DNA of 64,000 bases from the NCBI RefSeq assembly GCF_020379485.1, contig NW_026014689.1, forward strand, positions 106,192 to 170,191, in the 5' to 3' direction. Shown piece after piece: positions 45,004 through 57,421 of this stretch. The DNA is from Brassica napus. Lineage: Eukaryota > Streptophyta > Magnoliopsida > Brassicales > Brassicaceae. Each line of letters opens with the position of its first letter. Positions within the stretch are counted from its first letter, which is position 1. Under the pieces are notes generated by a model. It did no database searches. It was given only the letters and a program-made list of their open reading frames with translations, and was not told the DNA's origin. The position numbers were made by a program, and so were the translations under genes.

Positions 45004-47930
45004 TGTAAGACCCGATCCCGGCCGCCTAGGCCGCGGTCGATGCCTCACGTCGCTCGGTCCACTTCCTGGCCGAACCTCTTAATTTCTGCCCTTTATTTAT
45101 AATATCGCCTAAAGGCAAGGGCTAACTTAGACCTTAGCTAAAGACTTACCTAGTCATTAATAGCCTAGATCCTTTCAACAGATATGCAGCGGAATATTCT
45201 CTAGTTAACCATTGGTCTAAAACCAATCTAACACTTGTCTGGTCGAATCACCTTAGCCTTTGTCAGTTTACTCAACTACCAATTAGCTTAAAGGTCAATC
45301 CTAAACCCAAACCAAGCCATACGATTCTGAGGTTCCATTCCCCTAAACCATTCTATCTAGATCTACATAAGTAAATGCTAGATCATAGCTCTGCCACATC
45401 TATGGAGCTTATTAGCTCATCGGTCCTCCATTGACTCGAATTGCTTTTGCTTAACAGCTGGACCATGATCACTCAATGATCTTACTTATGGTCCTTATCT
45501 TGACTCCTGCATCAAACAGCTCCCCTAGGTACTTAGTCATTCAACCAACCATCCCCACAGACATAAGTAACCTTTGAGAAGTCTTTGAAAGGATAAGGGT
45601 TTGCATCTGGCCTTTCTTGGCTCATGCACAATCCAAAATCCTTTTACCTTATAGGCAATAGTACCAAGTCCATCTTCTGGACTTACAAAGCTCATTAGAT
45701 CCTAAGTCAATCAACCAACCATCCTCACATGACTTGGAACTGATGAGTCATCATCTGGCCTGACCGGCCTTGGGACTTAACCCAGACAACATATATGATT
45801 TGTTCATACCAGCCGATGCATTCAGTAATCAGGTTAGGACCGACACCTTGAACCATCATTCAGAGGTCAGGTTGTCCATACTCAACCATGATCAGATCTT
45901 ACACGGCCTTCCTTGAACAATCACACTTAGGCTCAGTATCTATGGTCTACGACACATAGTACTAGCCACACACTTCGTCATGACTCTTAGCCAATCTCGA
46001 AGCTATCAACACCAAGGTTGATATCTAGAAGCATCACATCAATACTCTTACTCCAGCATCGTGACTATCCATACTAGTGTTTCGCCATCGAACCATCATC
46101 ATGAAACATGATCCGACCACTAGACTTGATAAGCCATTGTCCACTTAGCATGTACTGATATAACTGGCCTTCCATTGCCATCATGTGGGTCTACCCCCTA
46201 CATAAGGCATATGGCGCCTATCCTACTCACCAACCCGAGGTTGATTGTAAGATATCCCACTTAGCCTTTGCGGCTAGAACCATCCAACCATAGCCGGATT
46301 GTCCATTGTCCCGTCTAACCGTCTGGTTAAGATCTAGGTGCGATCGGCAAGTTATAAGTCCGGCCCAAAGGCTCACGGTCCTTCTTACCTGATCCAAACC
46401 AGAGCCTGGATCTATACCACCGAGTAAGGCCCAAGCCCATACCGGATTGCCTTGCAACCGATCAGACCTTGCGACACAACACTCCGGTTAAACTAACCGT
46501 CCGTCCGTTCGACGATGCAGCCGCGGACTGTCCACTTGGTTCGGCCTAAGCCTTGAACCAATGGCACCGTTTGGAACTCACACCCTTTGGGAACTAGTAC
46601 CATTTAGACACTCGTGCCTCTTGACAACTCATGACCCTTGGCATCTCGCACCCATTCAGATGCTCCAACCGTTCGACCTAACCGTCCGTAGGGACTGTCT
46701 GGTCCGTACGTGTGTCCGGCCTATGGCCAAAGGACCACGCCTTAACCTACACAAGTCATGAACCATTGTGACTGTTCAGGGAAGGGTTGCAACCGTTCAG
46801 AACAGAACAGAACCGCCCCTATCCAATCGGATCACCTGAGGCCGGTTTAGACCATGCGCGCGCCTAACTCGTCGGTTGTGGACCGCGACCGCATTACTCA
46901 ACCAGAACCACGGTTATAACCAATCCCAACACATCAACAAGACCACGCCAATGTACAGAAGGAGTAGAAGAAGAATTGGATGAAAAGATGAGAAGAATAG
47001 GACACAATCCAAACGCCCATGGCTAGACCGGTTCGGACTGTCCGATTGTCTTAGCCGATGAGTCGGTGGTTACCCCACTGACCCTATCTGACTGAACCAC
47101 GGCTTTGGAGTCCTTCTCCAGACCATTCTCTATGCCTTGGGTATTCATAACCACACGGTCTCCTCTCTCCTAAACCATTCTCCTTGCCGGAGACACAAAA
47201 CCACCACGACTGGCTCTTTTTCGGCCGATCTCTTGGCCGGGACTCTCTCTCTCTCTCTACGTTTTTCTCTAAGAATTTTACTCTGGAATTGGATAATGAA
47301 ATCAACAGGAGAGACCCCATATTTATAGAAAACGAGGGGGTAAGTCTTGCCCCACGAACAGGCACGACTTGCTAGCGAATGGGCACCATCGGCCAAGGGT
47401 TGTCCCCTTTCGGCCACTTGCATCCTTTCGCCTTTTATGATTGGGTTTGGGGTGGGTCATAAGCTTAACCCACGCCCCAAGACTCCTGGACTTAGCCCAC
47501 GGCCTTGTCCAAGGACCCAACAGCCCAATCGCCTCATGGCCGGACCTCACAGCCCGCCACTGACCCAGACCCGGACCATCGGCCTAAACCGAACAGTCCG
47601 TCTATCTGAGATGAGCTGAGCTGAGCTGGAGCCAGCTGAGTGAGCTAGTAGTCCAGCTAGTGAAGCTGACTTAGCTGGCTGAGCCGAGCTCTTCCTAGCT
47701 TCGTTAAGCTGTCGGAAGCCTTCTCTATCTCGTCCAGCTACCGTCTTACTGTCTTAGCCGTCTCTTTGCTCTTATAAGGTTAAGTCAAAGTTTCCTTATG
47801 TCTAACCTTCTTTCTTGGAAATGGAGTAGTGCCTTAGACTGCGGGGGACTGAGTAGTACGTCCCGACATGGATGTCTGTGCTTTGACAGATTCGTGTGTG
47901 GCTGACGGAGGTGAAGGGAGTGACGGAACA
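45004..47930 (-). repeat. Element E 5' LTR
   Basis: Matches the left LTR from TGTAAGACCC onward with scattered substitutions. It contains TATAAATA (47320-47327, minus) and the first-exon copy (47083-47148). From about 47570 small indels accumulate. From about 47830 the text no longer follows the LTR cleanly, so the end is estimated from the 2.9-kb length of the other LTR. Confidence 0.75.
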
Positions 47931-48420
47931 CAACCTCAACAGCTCGTTAAGCTGTCGAGCCACTTCTCGGTGTCGTTCCAGACAGCCACCGTCTTACTTG
48001 TTGTACCACGGACATGCCCACTTTGCCACTTATTAAGGTTTACAGTCAAAGTTTCCCTGTCGGTGCTGAACAGACCACTGACACCCATGAACCACGACAG
48101 CACTGGATGTTTTTTGGCCTGATTGTCCTCTAAAGACAGGCTGGGTTGGTACGTTTCCTCAACGAACCATGGGCCGTCACGACAAGCCTTACAAGGATGG
48201 ATAGGGGATATGGGCCCGTGGCGTAGGGGAAGTGTTGTTGACAGCCGTCGTGGACAAGCCACCAACACGTTGTTGTGTGTGTCGTGTACGTGCGTGTGTT
48301 TGTGACCTGACTGACGTTCGTGTCGGAGGGACGTTCCACGGACGTCGTGCGACGGACCACGTTGTGTTGTTGACCACACCCACGGAGGATCATCCAAGAT
48401 TGGGGGGCGTTGGACACGTG
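47830..48420. other. Blended LTR/satellite sequence, probable assembly artefact
   Basis: LTR words and satellite words alternate every few bases, for example AGCTCGTTAAGCTGTCGAGC (LTR) running into CGGTGTCGTTCCAGACAGCC and then TTATTAAGG, GTGCTGAACAGACC and TTGGTACGTTTCCTC. The LTR text of 47690-47830 is passed through a second time in this mixed form at 47936-48170. This fits a consensus built from two misaligned read populations better than any biological event. Confidence 0.6.
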
Positions 48421-50800
48421 TGCGTGTGGCGTACCGACAGCCTGACGTGTTTGACGAAATCACACGTGACCATGGTCAGTGACAGCCCTAGTGTGAAAGA
48501 CACACACTGACCTTGTGTGCGCGGGACACAGTTTTGTCGTGTCTGACCGTCAGACGTCGTCGTTGACCCACGGACCTGTTGGTGACTGAGTATGTCACGT
48601 GATGTTTGCCCGGGGGCGTGGACACGCCACTGACCTAGGTGCTGTACAAGACAACACAGTACAGTGCATGGTACGTGTGACAGTTGCTGACCACACCAGA
48701 CGTTGATGGCAGCCCCGTGTTTTTGAGTGACACGTGCGTCCAGGCGTCCTGGTGTGGTGCTGCGACACCCAAGTTTTCCTGTGTGAGTTGTGTGTTCAGG
48801 TGCGTGTGTGATGTTCTGACAGCTTCGTTGGTGTCACGGACCCCACGGAAGCCGACCAAAGCCACCACACACAGACGTCCTGTGGTTTGCAGCCACCAGG
48901 ACGTCCTGTGTGTGTGACAGGCTGTGTGTTGACGGCAAAGAACCAGGGACACCACGAGAACACAACCACGACCACACACGGACAGCCATGGACGTCTTGT
49001 TGTGATTGCTGATGGGACACAGCCCCACAGACGTCCTGGTGTTGGGACACCCTTGGACGTACTGAACAGAACAGACAGCCAATGGGACCAAAATCACCTG
49101 AACAGTCCACGGGAAAGGCCAGGTGCTGAGTCAAACGACCAGCGTGCTGGGTGCTGCTGACCATGTGATATGTGTACTGACCATGAACAGCCACAGACGT
49201 GCCTGTGTGTGCTGACGAGGAAGAGACCCACTTATGGGACACACATGACACACACGGACAGCCCTGGATGTCTTTGGTGTGCTGATGGACAAGCCACAGA
49301 CGGGTCCTGTGTGTATGTGTACTGTGTGTTGTACTGAACATACAGCCCACATGGGCCAAAATCACCCGAACAGTCCACGGGAAGGGCCAGCGTGCTGAGT
49401 CTAATACCAGCGTTGTGTATGTGTACTGTTGGACAGCCACGACGTATCTGTGTGTTTATGAAGGACAAGGCACATACAGCCACGGACAGCCAGGGAATAC
49501 TTGTGTGTGCTGACGGACACCCACCGAACGGTCCTGTGTGTCGCTGGCGGGACCACCCACGGGACACCTGTCTGTGTGTACTGAACAGACTGGCCAAATG
49601 TGTGCTGAGGAAACACCGGAACCACACGGACAGCCCACGGACGGTCTTATGTGTGCTGACCGACAGCCACGGAAATCCTGTGTGTGCGGGGACACCACGG
49701 ACGTCTGAGTGCTATGTTGTGTGGGACGAAAACAAAGCCCACGTGGGCCAAAATCATCATCAAAGAGTTCACGGGATGGGCGCAGAGGCTGAGTTCAAGG
49801 ACCAAGTGCTGATATGTGTACGATGGACAGCCCGGACGTCCTGTGTGTGCTGACGTCAGCCACACAAGGGAACACACGGACAGCACAGACGTCCTATGTG
49901 TGCTGACAGACAACACGAACGAACGTCCGTGTGTGCTGACGGGCAGCCACGGACAGCCTGTGCGTACTGAACAGACAGCCACATGGCCCAACAAAATCAA
50001 CCGAACAGTCCACGGAAGGGTCAGCGTGCTGAGTCCAAGGACCAACGTTGCTGATATGTGTACTGATGGATAGCCACAGACGTCCTGTGGGTGCTGACGG
50101 ACACACACGGCAGCCACGGACGACCTTGTGTCTGCTGACGGACCCACACCAGACGTCCTGTGTGTGCTGACGGACACCCACAGATGTCCTGGTGTGATGA
50201 CGGACACCCACGAACGTCTGTGGTTCTGGTGGACACCCACGGACGTCCTGTGTGTTTCTGGGGACACCCACGGACGTCCTGTGTGTACTGAACAGGCAGC
50301 CCACGTGGGCCAAAACACCCCAAACAGTCCACGGGATGGCCCAGCGTGCTGATTCCAAGGACCAACGTGCTGATATGTTACTGATGGACAGCCACAGACG
50401 TCTTGTGTGTGCTGACGGACACACACGGACAGCCAAGGACGTCATTTATGTGCTGACGGACACACACGAACGTCATGTGTGTGCTGACGGACACCCACGG
50501 ACGTCCGTGTGTGACTGAACAGACATCCCACGTTGACCAAAATCACCCAAAGAGTCCATGGGAAGGGCCAGTGTGCTGAGTCCAAGGAACAGCGTGCTGA
50601 TATGTGTACTGATTGACAGCCAGGAACGTCCTGTGAGTGTTGATGGAAAACACGGACACACACGAAAAGCCACGGACGTCCTGTGTGTGCTGGCTGAACC
50701 CACGGACGTTCTGTGGTACTGAACAGACAGCCCACGTGAGCCAAAATCACCCGAACAGTCCACGGGAAGGGCCAGCGTGCTGAGTCTAAGGACCAGCGTT
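48421..50800. repeat. Satellite array S3, plus orientation, noisy
   Basis: Same satellite as S1. Cores are clear near 49080, 49350, 49750, 49990, 50310, 50540 and 50740, but with many one-base gains and losses. The first 600 bp are scrambled GT-rich text. Ends in element B at 50801. Confidence 0.8.
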
Positions 50801-52714
50801 TGTCATGTCCCTGATTCTAGATAGAGCCTTCGGGCACAGCCATGGTACGGGGAGACGTGCTAGTCAGGTCGTAAGACCTAAAGACAAGCGATCATGGCTG
50901 GAATGGATGGTTAGTGCATCAGTATGCTGAGACTTGACCAGAATCGGATGGAGACAAGGAAATAAGAGCTGGATGAGTTCTAAGGCAGCTGGACGATGAT
51001 GGGAAGCAGCTCAGTCAGCTAGGACAAGCTTAGTGTAGCTCACACTAGCTTGGGTCAGCCCAGTAGCTGGATCACTAGCTCCTCAGCTGGGGAAGCTGGC
51101 ACTCAGCTCAACTCAGCTGGGTGGAGTGTTATGGTCCGGGCCAGTGTTGCCGGTCCATGGGCGGTCAAGGGTCCGGCTGGGGGGTGGCTGAACCACTAAG
51201 GGCCTATGGGTCTTTATTGGGTCCGTGGGTCTTGGTGGATGTACTTGGGATGCAGATTGAGGCATGGGCCTATTTCCAGACAGCCCACACGCCAAAGGGA
51301 GCAGTTGGACGGTTGATGGGCGAAAAGGTGGGAATTGGGCAGTTTGTGTCTTTTCCCTTCCAACCGGTTGCAACTGTCCGCCCAGGCAGTTATTGGCCGA
51401 CCTTCTCTATAAATACAGACACTTGGGTGTCGAAAATGGCATCAAATTCCTTAGGGAAAACTCTGCCAAAATCGTGACAGAAAGAAAGAGAGAAAGAGAG
51501 AAGAAGGCCGGCCAAACCGAGACTGTGGGTGGTGGTGATCGGACTCCGACCAGAAGTTGGTCTGTGGGAAGAGGGAGAGCATTTGGTGATGGCAACCAGA
51601 GGCAAGGAGAAGGATCTGGAGAAGGCTTGAGCACTCCTGAGCGCACGCCCAAGGTGAGTGGGATGGACCGAACCATCCTACCATGGCCGCGGTGGAATTC
51701 CGTGTAGGCTGTGGTCGGATTGGTTGGACCAGACCCATCTCTTCCTTTTCCCTTACTATTCTACTTCATCTCTTCTATGTTCTGAAGTGTGTTGGATGAT
51801 TCAGACACGTTCTGAGAGCCATGGTCTTGGTCGGTACCCAGAAACCCTCCATGGCCTTGGTGGGCTGGTGTGTTGAGATCTCATAGTTCCTGAAGGGATT
51901 ATTGGGATCCGACCATGGATTGTTCTTAGTGATGATTTATCATGAATTATCATGGTTTCTAATTGGATTTATCAGTCCGATTTGATGGTGGTCAGTTATG
52001 GCCGGTTTAGTGGAATTTGCCGAGTTCTAGGTGAAGGAGGCCGGGTTCTGTCTAATCTGATTGTGGATTCTTCTAGTTGGGAATTATCAGTAATTGTCAT
52101 GATTTTATTTAGTTTTTGGAGATGTATTAAAAATGGCCAGAAATGGGATTTAGCCTTGGTCGTTGTGGTTCAGTGTGATTGATGGGTTAGATCACATTGG
52201 ATCAGTCTGGCCGTGTGTTAAATGGTTGTTTGGGATGTCTTAGTTGATGTCCTGAGTATGGCCGAGTGCTTTGTTGACTGATCGGTTAGCTTGAGAACTT
52301 AGTTTAAGGGAACCAAACCATGCAATGTTAGATGAGCTTACTAGGGTATCGGTTTGTTATGTACTTATGTTGTTGTGTTGTGTGTGTGTTGTGGTTTCAG
52401 GATCGGACCAGGACCGTGGCAAGGCCAAGGAAACCGTGAGGACTTAGCTGTGATGGATGTGTGGGTTATGGGATAGTATTGTATTATGACTTATGACTTA
52501 GCCTATTGTGCAACTGACTGATTGTATGGATCACATGTTTATATTTATACAATGAATGTTTTCTCTTGTCTATCTGGTCGTGCATTGATTGAATGAACCT
52601 CAAGATTCGAAAATGACTTAGTGAATATGGAACTTTAAACTGATGGAACTTAGAACATGGTTTTAGGTAAGGCACGGACCTAGTGGGACCTAAGGGTCAG
52701 GTTCGGGTCTTACA
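50801..52714 (+). repeat. Element B 5' LTR
   Basis: 1914 bp, 14 shorter than the A LTR through scattered small deletions. TATA box at 51408-51415. The ATG exon (from 51589) has lost one G (GAAGGCTTGA for GAAGGGCTTGA), so its frame is broken here. Confidence 0.87.
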
Positions 52715-52717
52715 AGT

Positions 52718-52729
52718 TGGTATCAGAGC
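52718..52729 (+). other. Element B primer-binding site
   Basis: TGGTATCAGAGC, as in A. Confidence 0.88.
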
Positions 52730-52891
52730 GGAGTTGATTCTAGGATTTGTTTGGGTTTGGGTTAGTCACCACACATCCGGCTGGTTCTCATGGTAAGGTC
52801 TGGTCGTTTTGCTTAGCCTTAGGGATTGTTGTGATTTATTTTGTTATATCATGTGAGCTGACATGATTGTTTACATGTGTTGAATCCCAAG

Positions 52892-53941
52892 GGTGGAAAA
52901 AAGCAAGTCCAGATCTCGGAAGGGTAAGGATGGAGCTGGGGCATCCGGTCCAGTGGGTGCAGATGATGTGAATCTGGCCGCAACATTGCCAATCCAAGCG
53001 GATGGGGTTAATGTTGGGACTGGATTGCCTTCGGTTCAGCTCAACCCTACTGAGGTTCGTGTGGATGGAGCTGAGTTCCAGCTGGAACGAGCAAGAACGA
53101 ACGGCTGATGGAGCTAATGGAGCTGATGGGAATGGACGGCACAACAGGATGGGCTGGAAGGTGAAGGCGAATCTTCACAGACTGGCCGTCTTGGTGACCG
53201 TAATGGGGCTGCGGCGGGCAGGGCAGCTGGTCCGGTGAACCAGGCTGCGGAACCATCCATGCATGAGGTTATGGAGGTCATGAGAGCTATGAGTACTCAA
53301 ATGTTGGCTTTGACTCAGGCGTTTACACCTTTGGGTCAGGACCATACCGACTCATACTGCTATTCCTATAAGGAACCAGCAGGCTGGCCGAGCAGCAGCA
53401 GCTCCGGTAGCTGGAGCAGCTCCTCGGTCATGGGGAACAGGAAGCTGAGGTGATTGAGATTGACCCCCCAGCTAGGGCGACAGGAAGGTGGATTACTTGA
53501 AGGTGCTGGAGCACATCACTCGTATGGGCACTAAACACTTTGCTGGAAGTGTTGACCCTCTTGAGGCGGATGAGTGGAGGAGCAGGTTGGCTCGTAACTC
53601 AGCTCAAGCCGCTGCCCAGAGGATACCAGAAGGACATTGCGGTTCACTTCTTGGAGGGAGATGGGAGATGCCACACTGGTGGTTGGCTCTTTGACAAGCG
53701 ACCAATGTACCATAGAGCGCTTTGAGGACTTTGAGGTTGAGTTCAACCACCAGTACTTCCCAGCTGAGGCATGGGACCGTTTGGAAGCTAAGTTCCTGGA
53801 CTTGGTTCAGGGACGCAGGACGGTACGTGAGTACGAAGAAGAGTTCAACCGACTCAGGCGCTATGTGGGTAAGGAGTTGGAGGACGAGGCAGTTCAGGTT
53901 CGCCGGTTACATCAGAGGCCTTAGGGCTGAACTCCGGACCT
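52892..53941 (+). pseudogene. Element B gag, 3'-truncated and frameshifted
   Basis: Matches A gag from its basic start to [11 protein letters not shown]. At least eight small indels split it, for example GGTGGAAAAAAG for GGTGGAAAAAG, and a disturbed patch at 53640-53700 with an extra GGAGATG. The zinc knuckles and all of pol are missing because the copy ends at 53941. Confidence 0.85.
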
Positions 53942-55957
53942 GACTTTTTGGGGTGATTTTGGCCCACATGGGCTGTCTGTCGTCACACAGGACGTCCGTG
54001 GCTGTCTGTGATTGTCCGTGGCTGTCCCGCCAGCACATACAGACGTCCGTGGCTGTCCCGTGGTGTCCGTCCAAACACAACGGACTCTGTGGCTGGTCCT
54101 CAGTAAACATATCAGCACGCTGGCCCTTCCCGTAGACTGTTCAGGTATTGTGGCCCAAGTGGGCTGTCTGTTCAGTACACACAGGACGTCCGTGGGTGTC
54201 TGTCAGCACACACAGGACGTCCGTATGTCCGTCAGCACACACAGGACGTCCGTGTGTGTCCATCAGCACACACAGGACCTCTGTGCTGTCCGTGTGTGTC
54301 CCGCCAGCACAGGCTTTTTTACACAGACGTCCGTGGCTGTCCGGTGTGTCTGTGTCTAGTTCCATCAGGACACACAAGACCCTGTGGCTGTCCGTTGTGG
54401 TCCGTGTCTTTCCGTCAGCACACACAGGACGTCCGTGGCTGTCCGTGTGTGTCCGTGTCCTGTCCTTGTCAGCACACACAGGACGTCCGTGGCTGTCCAT
54501 CAGTACACATATTAGTACATTGGTCCTTGGACTCAGCACGCTGACCCTTCCCGTGGACTGTTTGGGTGATATTAGCCCACGTGGGCTGTGTGTTCAGTAC
54601 ACACAGGACGTCCGTGGGTGTCCGCCAGCCACACAGGACGTCGTGGCTGTCCCGTGTTTCCGTCTGTGTCCGTTAGCATACACACAGGACGTCCGTGGCT
54701 GTCCATCAGTACACATATGAGCACGTTCGTCCTTGGCTCAGCCACCTGGCCCTTCTGTGGACTGTTCGGTGATTTTGGCCCACGTGGGCTGTCTGTTCAG
54801 TTCACACAGACGTCCGTGGGTGTCCGCCAGCACACACAGGACGTCTGTGGCTGTCCGTCAGCACACACAGATGTCTGTGGCTGTCCTGTGTGTCTGTGTG
54901 TGTCCGTCAGCACACAGGACGTCGTGTGGCTGTCCATCAGTACACATATCAGCACCTGGTCCTTGGACTCAACACGCTGGCCTTTCCCGTGGACTGTTCG
55001 GGTGATTTTGGCCCACGTGGGCTGTCTGTTAGTACACACAGGACTTCCGTGGGTGTCCGTCAGCACACACAGACGTCTGTGTGTGTCCGTCAGCACCACG
55101 GGACGTCTGTGGCTGTCCGTGTGTGTCTGGCAGCACACACACACACAGAGGTTGCGTGGCTGTCCATCAGTACACATATCAGCACGCTGGTCCTTGGACT
55201 CAGCACGCTGGCCCTTCCCGTGGACTGTTCGGGTGATTTTGGCCCACGTGGGCTGTCTGTTCAGTACACACAGGACGTCTGTGGGTGTCCGTCAGCACAC
55301 ACAGGACGTTGGCTGTCAGTGGCTGTCCGTCAGCACACACAGGATTTCCATGGCTGCCGTGTGTGTCCGTCAGCACACACAGGACAGTTCGTGCTGTCCA
55401 CCATTAGACACATATCCGCACGCTGGTCCTTGGACTCAGCACGCTGGCCCTTCCCGTGGACTGTTTGGGTGATTTTGGCCCACGTGGCTGTCTGTTCAGT
55501 ACACACTGACGTCCGTGGGTGTCCGTCCGCACACACAGTTGTCCGTGGCTGTCCATGTGTGTCCGTGTGGTCCGTCAGCACACACAAGACGTCTGTGGCT
55601 GTCCATCAGTACACATATCAGCACGCTGGTCCTTGGACTCAGTACCTGGCCCTTTCCATGGACTGTTCGGGTGATTTTGGCCCATGTGGGCTGTCTGTTC
55701 AGTACAACGGACGTCCGTGGGTGTCGCCAGCACACACAGGACGTCCGTGGCTGTCCAGTGGCTGTCCGTCAGCACACACAGGACGTCCGTGGCTGTCCGT
55801 GTGTTCCCCGTGTGTGTCCGTCAGCACACACAGGACGTTCGTGGCGTCCATCAGTACACATAGCCGCACGCTTGGTCCTTGGACTCAGCATGCTGGGCCC
55901 TTCCCGTGGACGTTGGGTGATTTTGGCCCACGTGGGCTGTCTTTTCAGTACACATGT
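53942..55957. repeat. Satellite array S4, inverted orientation, noisy
   Basis: Reverse complement of the S1-S3 satellite: GGGTGATTTTGGCCCACGTG, GGCTGTCTGTTCAGTACACA and CACACAGGACGTCCGTGG. Cores lie near 53960, 54150, 54570, 54780, 55000, 55240, 55480, 55680 and 55930, with frequent one-base indels. It begins at the broken end of B and ends at the LTR of C. Confidence 0.88.
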
Positions 55958-57035
55958 TGTAGTACCCACGACTGAGGTTCCCATTATCCGCAAAGGCCCT
56001 ACCACAAGGTCCGGTTCAAGAGTTATAAGAGCTGGATTTGCCAAAGCTGTCCAGGAGTTGCTTGCACAGGAACAAACCGGGTTCAAGCAACTATTGATCC
56101 AGGAGTTGTCTGACTTGAAGCTGGAAGACACCGGTGAACCGCTAGAGGTTCCAGACCCTGTCCATTCGAGCCAGTTCTCCTCCATCGGCCAGAATGAAGC
56201 CGGCCTGACCATTTCCACCTTCATACTCAATCCTCCAACCAACTTGCTTCCGGTTCAGAGATATAGCCGACCATCAGAAGAAGTAGTATGTGTTGTACTC
56301 TTTTTCCTTATCGAGGTTTTGTCCCACTGGGTTTTCCCGAAAGGTTTTAATGAGGCAACAAGCAAGCATACTATGAGTTCTGATCCGGACATCTCAAACC
56401 GCGACCGGTCTATTGTTTTCTTTATTTTATTTCGGTTAAGACTTTGGCCATTTGTCTAGGCCTTTTTAATCTTTAAGTCCAGTAAGGAACATCTATTTAA
56501 ACCCTTGTAGTTGCCAACTTTTCGGCTAAGTCTTTTATGAAAAATCGTTTTTGCTTTAGCAAAGAAACCCTAAGTCTTTCAGTTGTGTGAAACATTGAGA
56601 GCAGCCGTGTGACATATCAAAGCCGATCCATTGTTCTTTGTGGCGTCCTTCGATCCATTCCATTCCTTGTCCGAATCTTGAGAGAGACATACGTCCAGCA
56701 AGAGCCGGATCCATACCTATCTTCCTGTCCGACCTAGGCATCTTGCTGAGAGAGACATACGTCCAGCAGCAGATCCCATCCGCCAATCTATTCCTTTCTC
56801 TATCTCTTCTTTTGTTTTAGATTTCATTCAACCAATTCCATAAAACCAAAGAATCATATCTAGTTTCTGTTCTTGTTCCTGTTGAAAACTCACTAAAGGT
56901 TCCTATCTGTTTCAGGTTCGAACACAAGCAAGAGATAAGCCGGCCAGTACCATCCATCCGTGGCAAGACTGAACCGCGGAACGGCCATCAGTCAGTCCGT
57001 CCGTCCGTCCGTTCGACCTCCGACCCGTGCCTACA
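55958..57035 (+). repeat. Element C 5' LTR
   Basis: 1078 bp. TATTTAAA at about 56494-56501 is a possible TATA box. The 21-bp block GAGAGAGACATACGTCCAGC(A) occurs twice (about 56681 and 56750), and a GTCC microsatellite lies near the end (56995-57012). It differs from the 3' LTR by about 15 small indels but only two or three substitutions. Confidence 0.85.
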
Positions 57036-57041
57036 ACATTT

Positions 57042-57053
57042 TGGTATCAGAGC
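57042..57053 (+). other. Element C primer-binding site
   Basis: TGGTATCAGAGC, seven bases after the LTR end as I place it. Confidence 0.85.
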
Positions 57054-57099
57054 TGAAGTTTCCTGCGAAACTCAGTTCTTTCTGAACCCTAGCCGTCAC

Positions 57100-57270
57100 A
57101 ATTCAAAAAAAAAAATATATTTACTTTCCTTAATTTTTTTTTTTTCGGATTGTTCTCCAAGTTTTCGATTTTTTCCATTTAAAAAAAAAAAATTTTATAT
57201 TCACTTTCCTTATTTTTAAATTTTCGGATTGTTCTCCAAGTTTTCAAAAAAAAAATATATATATATATTT
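57100..57270. repeat. A/T-rich duplicated leader of element C
   Basis: Two to three diverged copies of a unit of about 80 bp: an A run, ATATTTACTTTCC or TATTCACTTTCC, a T run, then CGGATTGTTCTCCAAGTTTT. It lies between the primer-binding site and gag. Long A and T runs make length errors likely. Confidence 0.75.
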
Positions 57271-57421
57271 TCTCTTTTCCTTTTTCAACCTGATTCGATT
57301 TTTTTGTCTTAACTTTTTGCATTTACTCTTAGCCTTGGTCGATACTCATAGTATCCGACCCAAGCAACTATTTACCCCCCTCTTGCCTTTAATCTTTCTT
57401 TGAGTTTCCTTTCAGAGAACT

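Larger units (their letters stand above)
30400..47930 (-). mobile_element. Element E: chromovirus remnant with long LTRs, hosting element A
   Basis: Minus-strand element inserted in the satellite. LTRs of about 2.9 kb begin TGTAAGACCC and end GGGGGCATGACA on the plus strand (left: 30400-32964 plus 42071-42421; right: 45004 to about 47930). Inside (42422-45003) only a gag-protease-RT-start remnant survives; RT core, RNase H and integrase are missing. Primer-binding site and polypurine tract are present. The LTRs differ by scattered substitutions, so E is older than A. The right terminus is blurred by the blended region. Confidence 0.82.
50801..53941 (+). mobile_element. Element B: truncated second copy of the A family
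   Basis: 5' LTR, primer-binding site and part of gag of the same family as A. It is inserted in S3 after CCAGCGT and cut off in gag at CTCCGGACCT, where satellite in the opposite orientation follows. No 3' LTR, so no target duplication can be tested. Differences from A are dominated by one-base indels. Confidence 0.88.

Noticed and set aside
48421..49050. A new GT-rich repeat family
   Set aside because: Fragments of the known satellite can be read throughout; the novelty comes from the noisy consensus.
54000..55975. Open frames of 294 to 361 codons in S4 that run into the LTR of C
   Set aside because: Satellite-derived repeat peptides, and frame continuity into the LTR is accidental in an indel-rich region.
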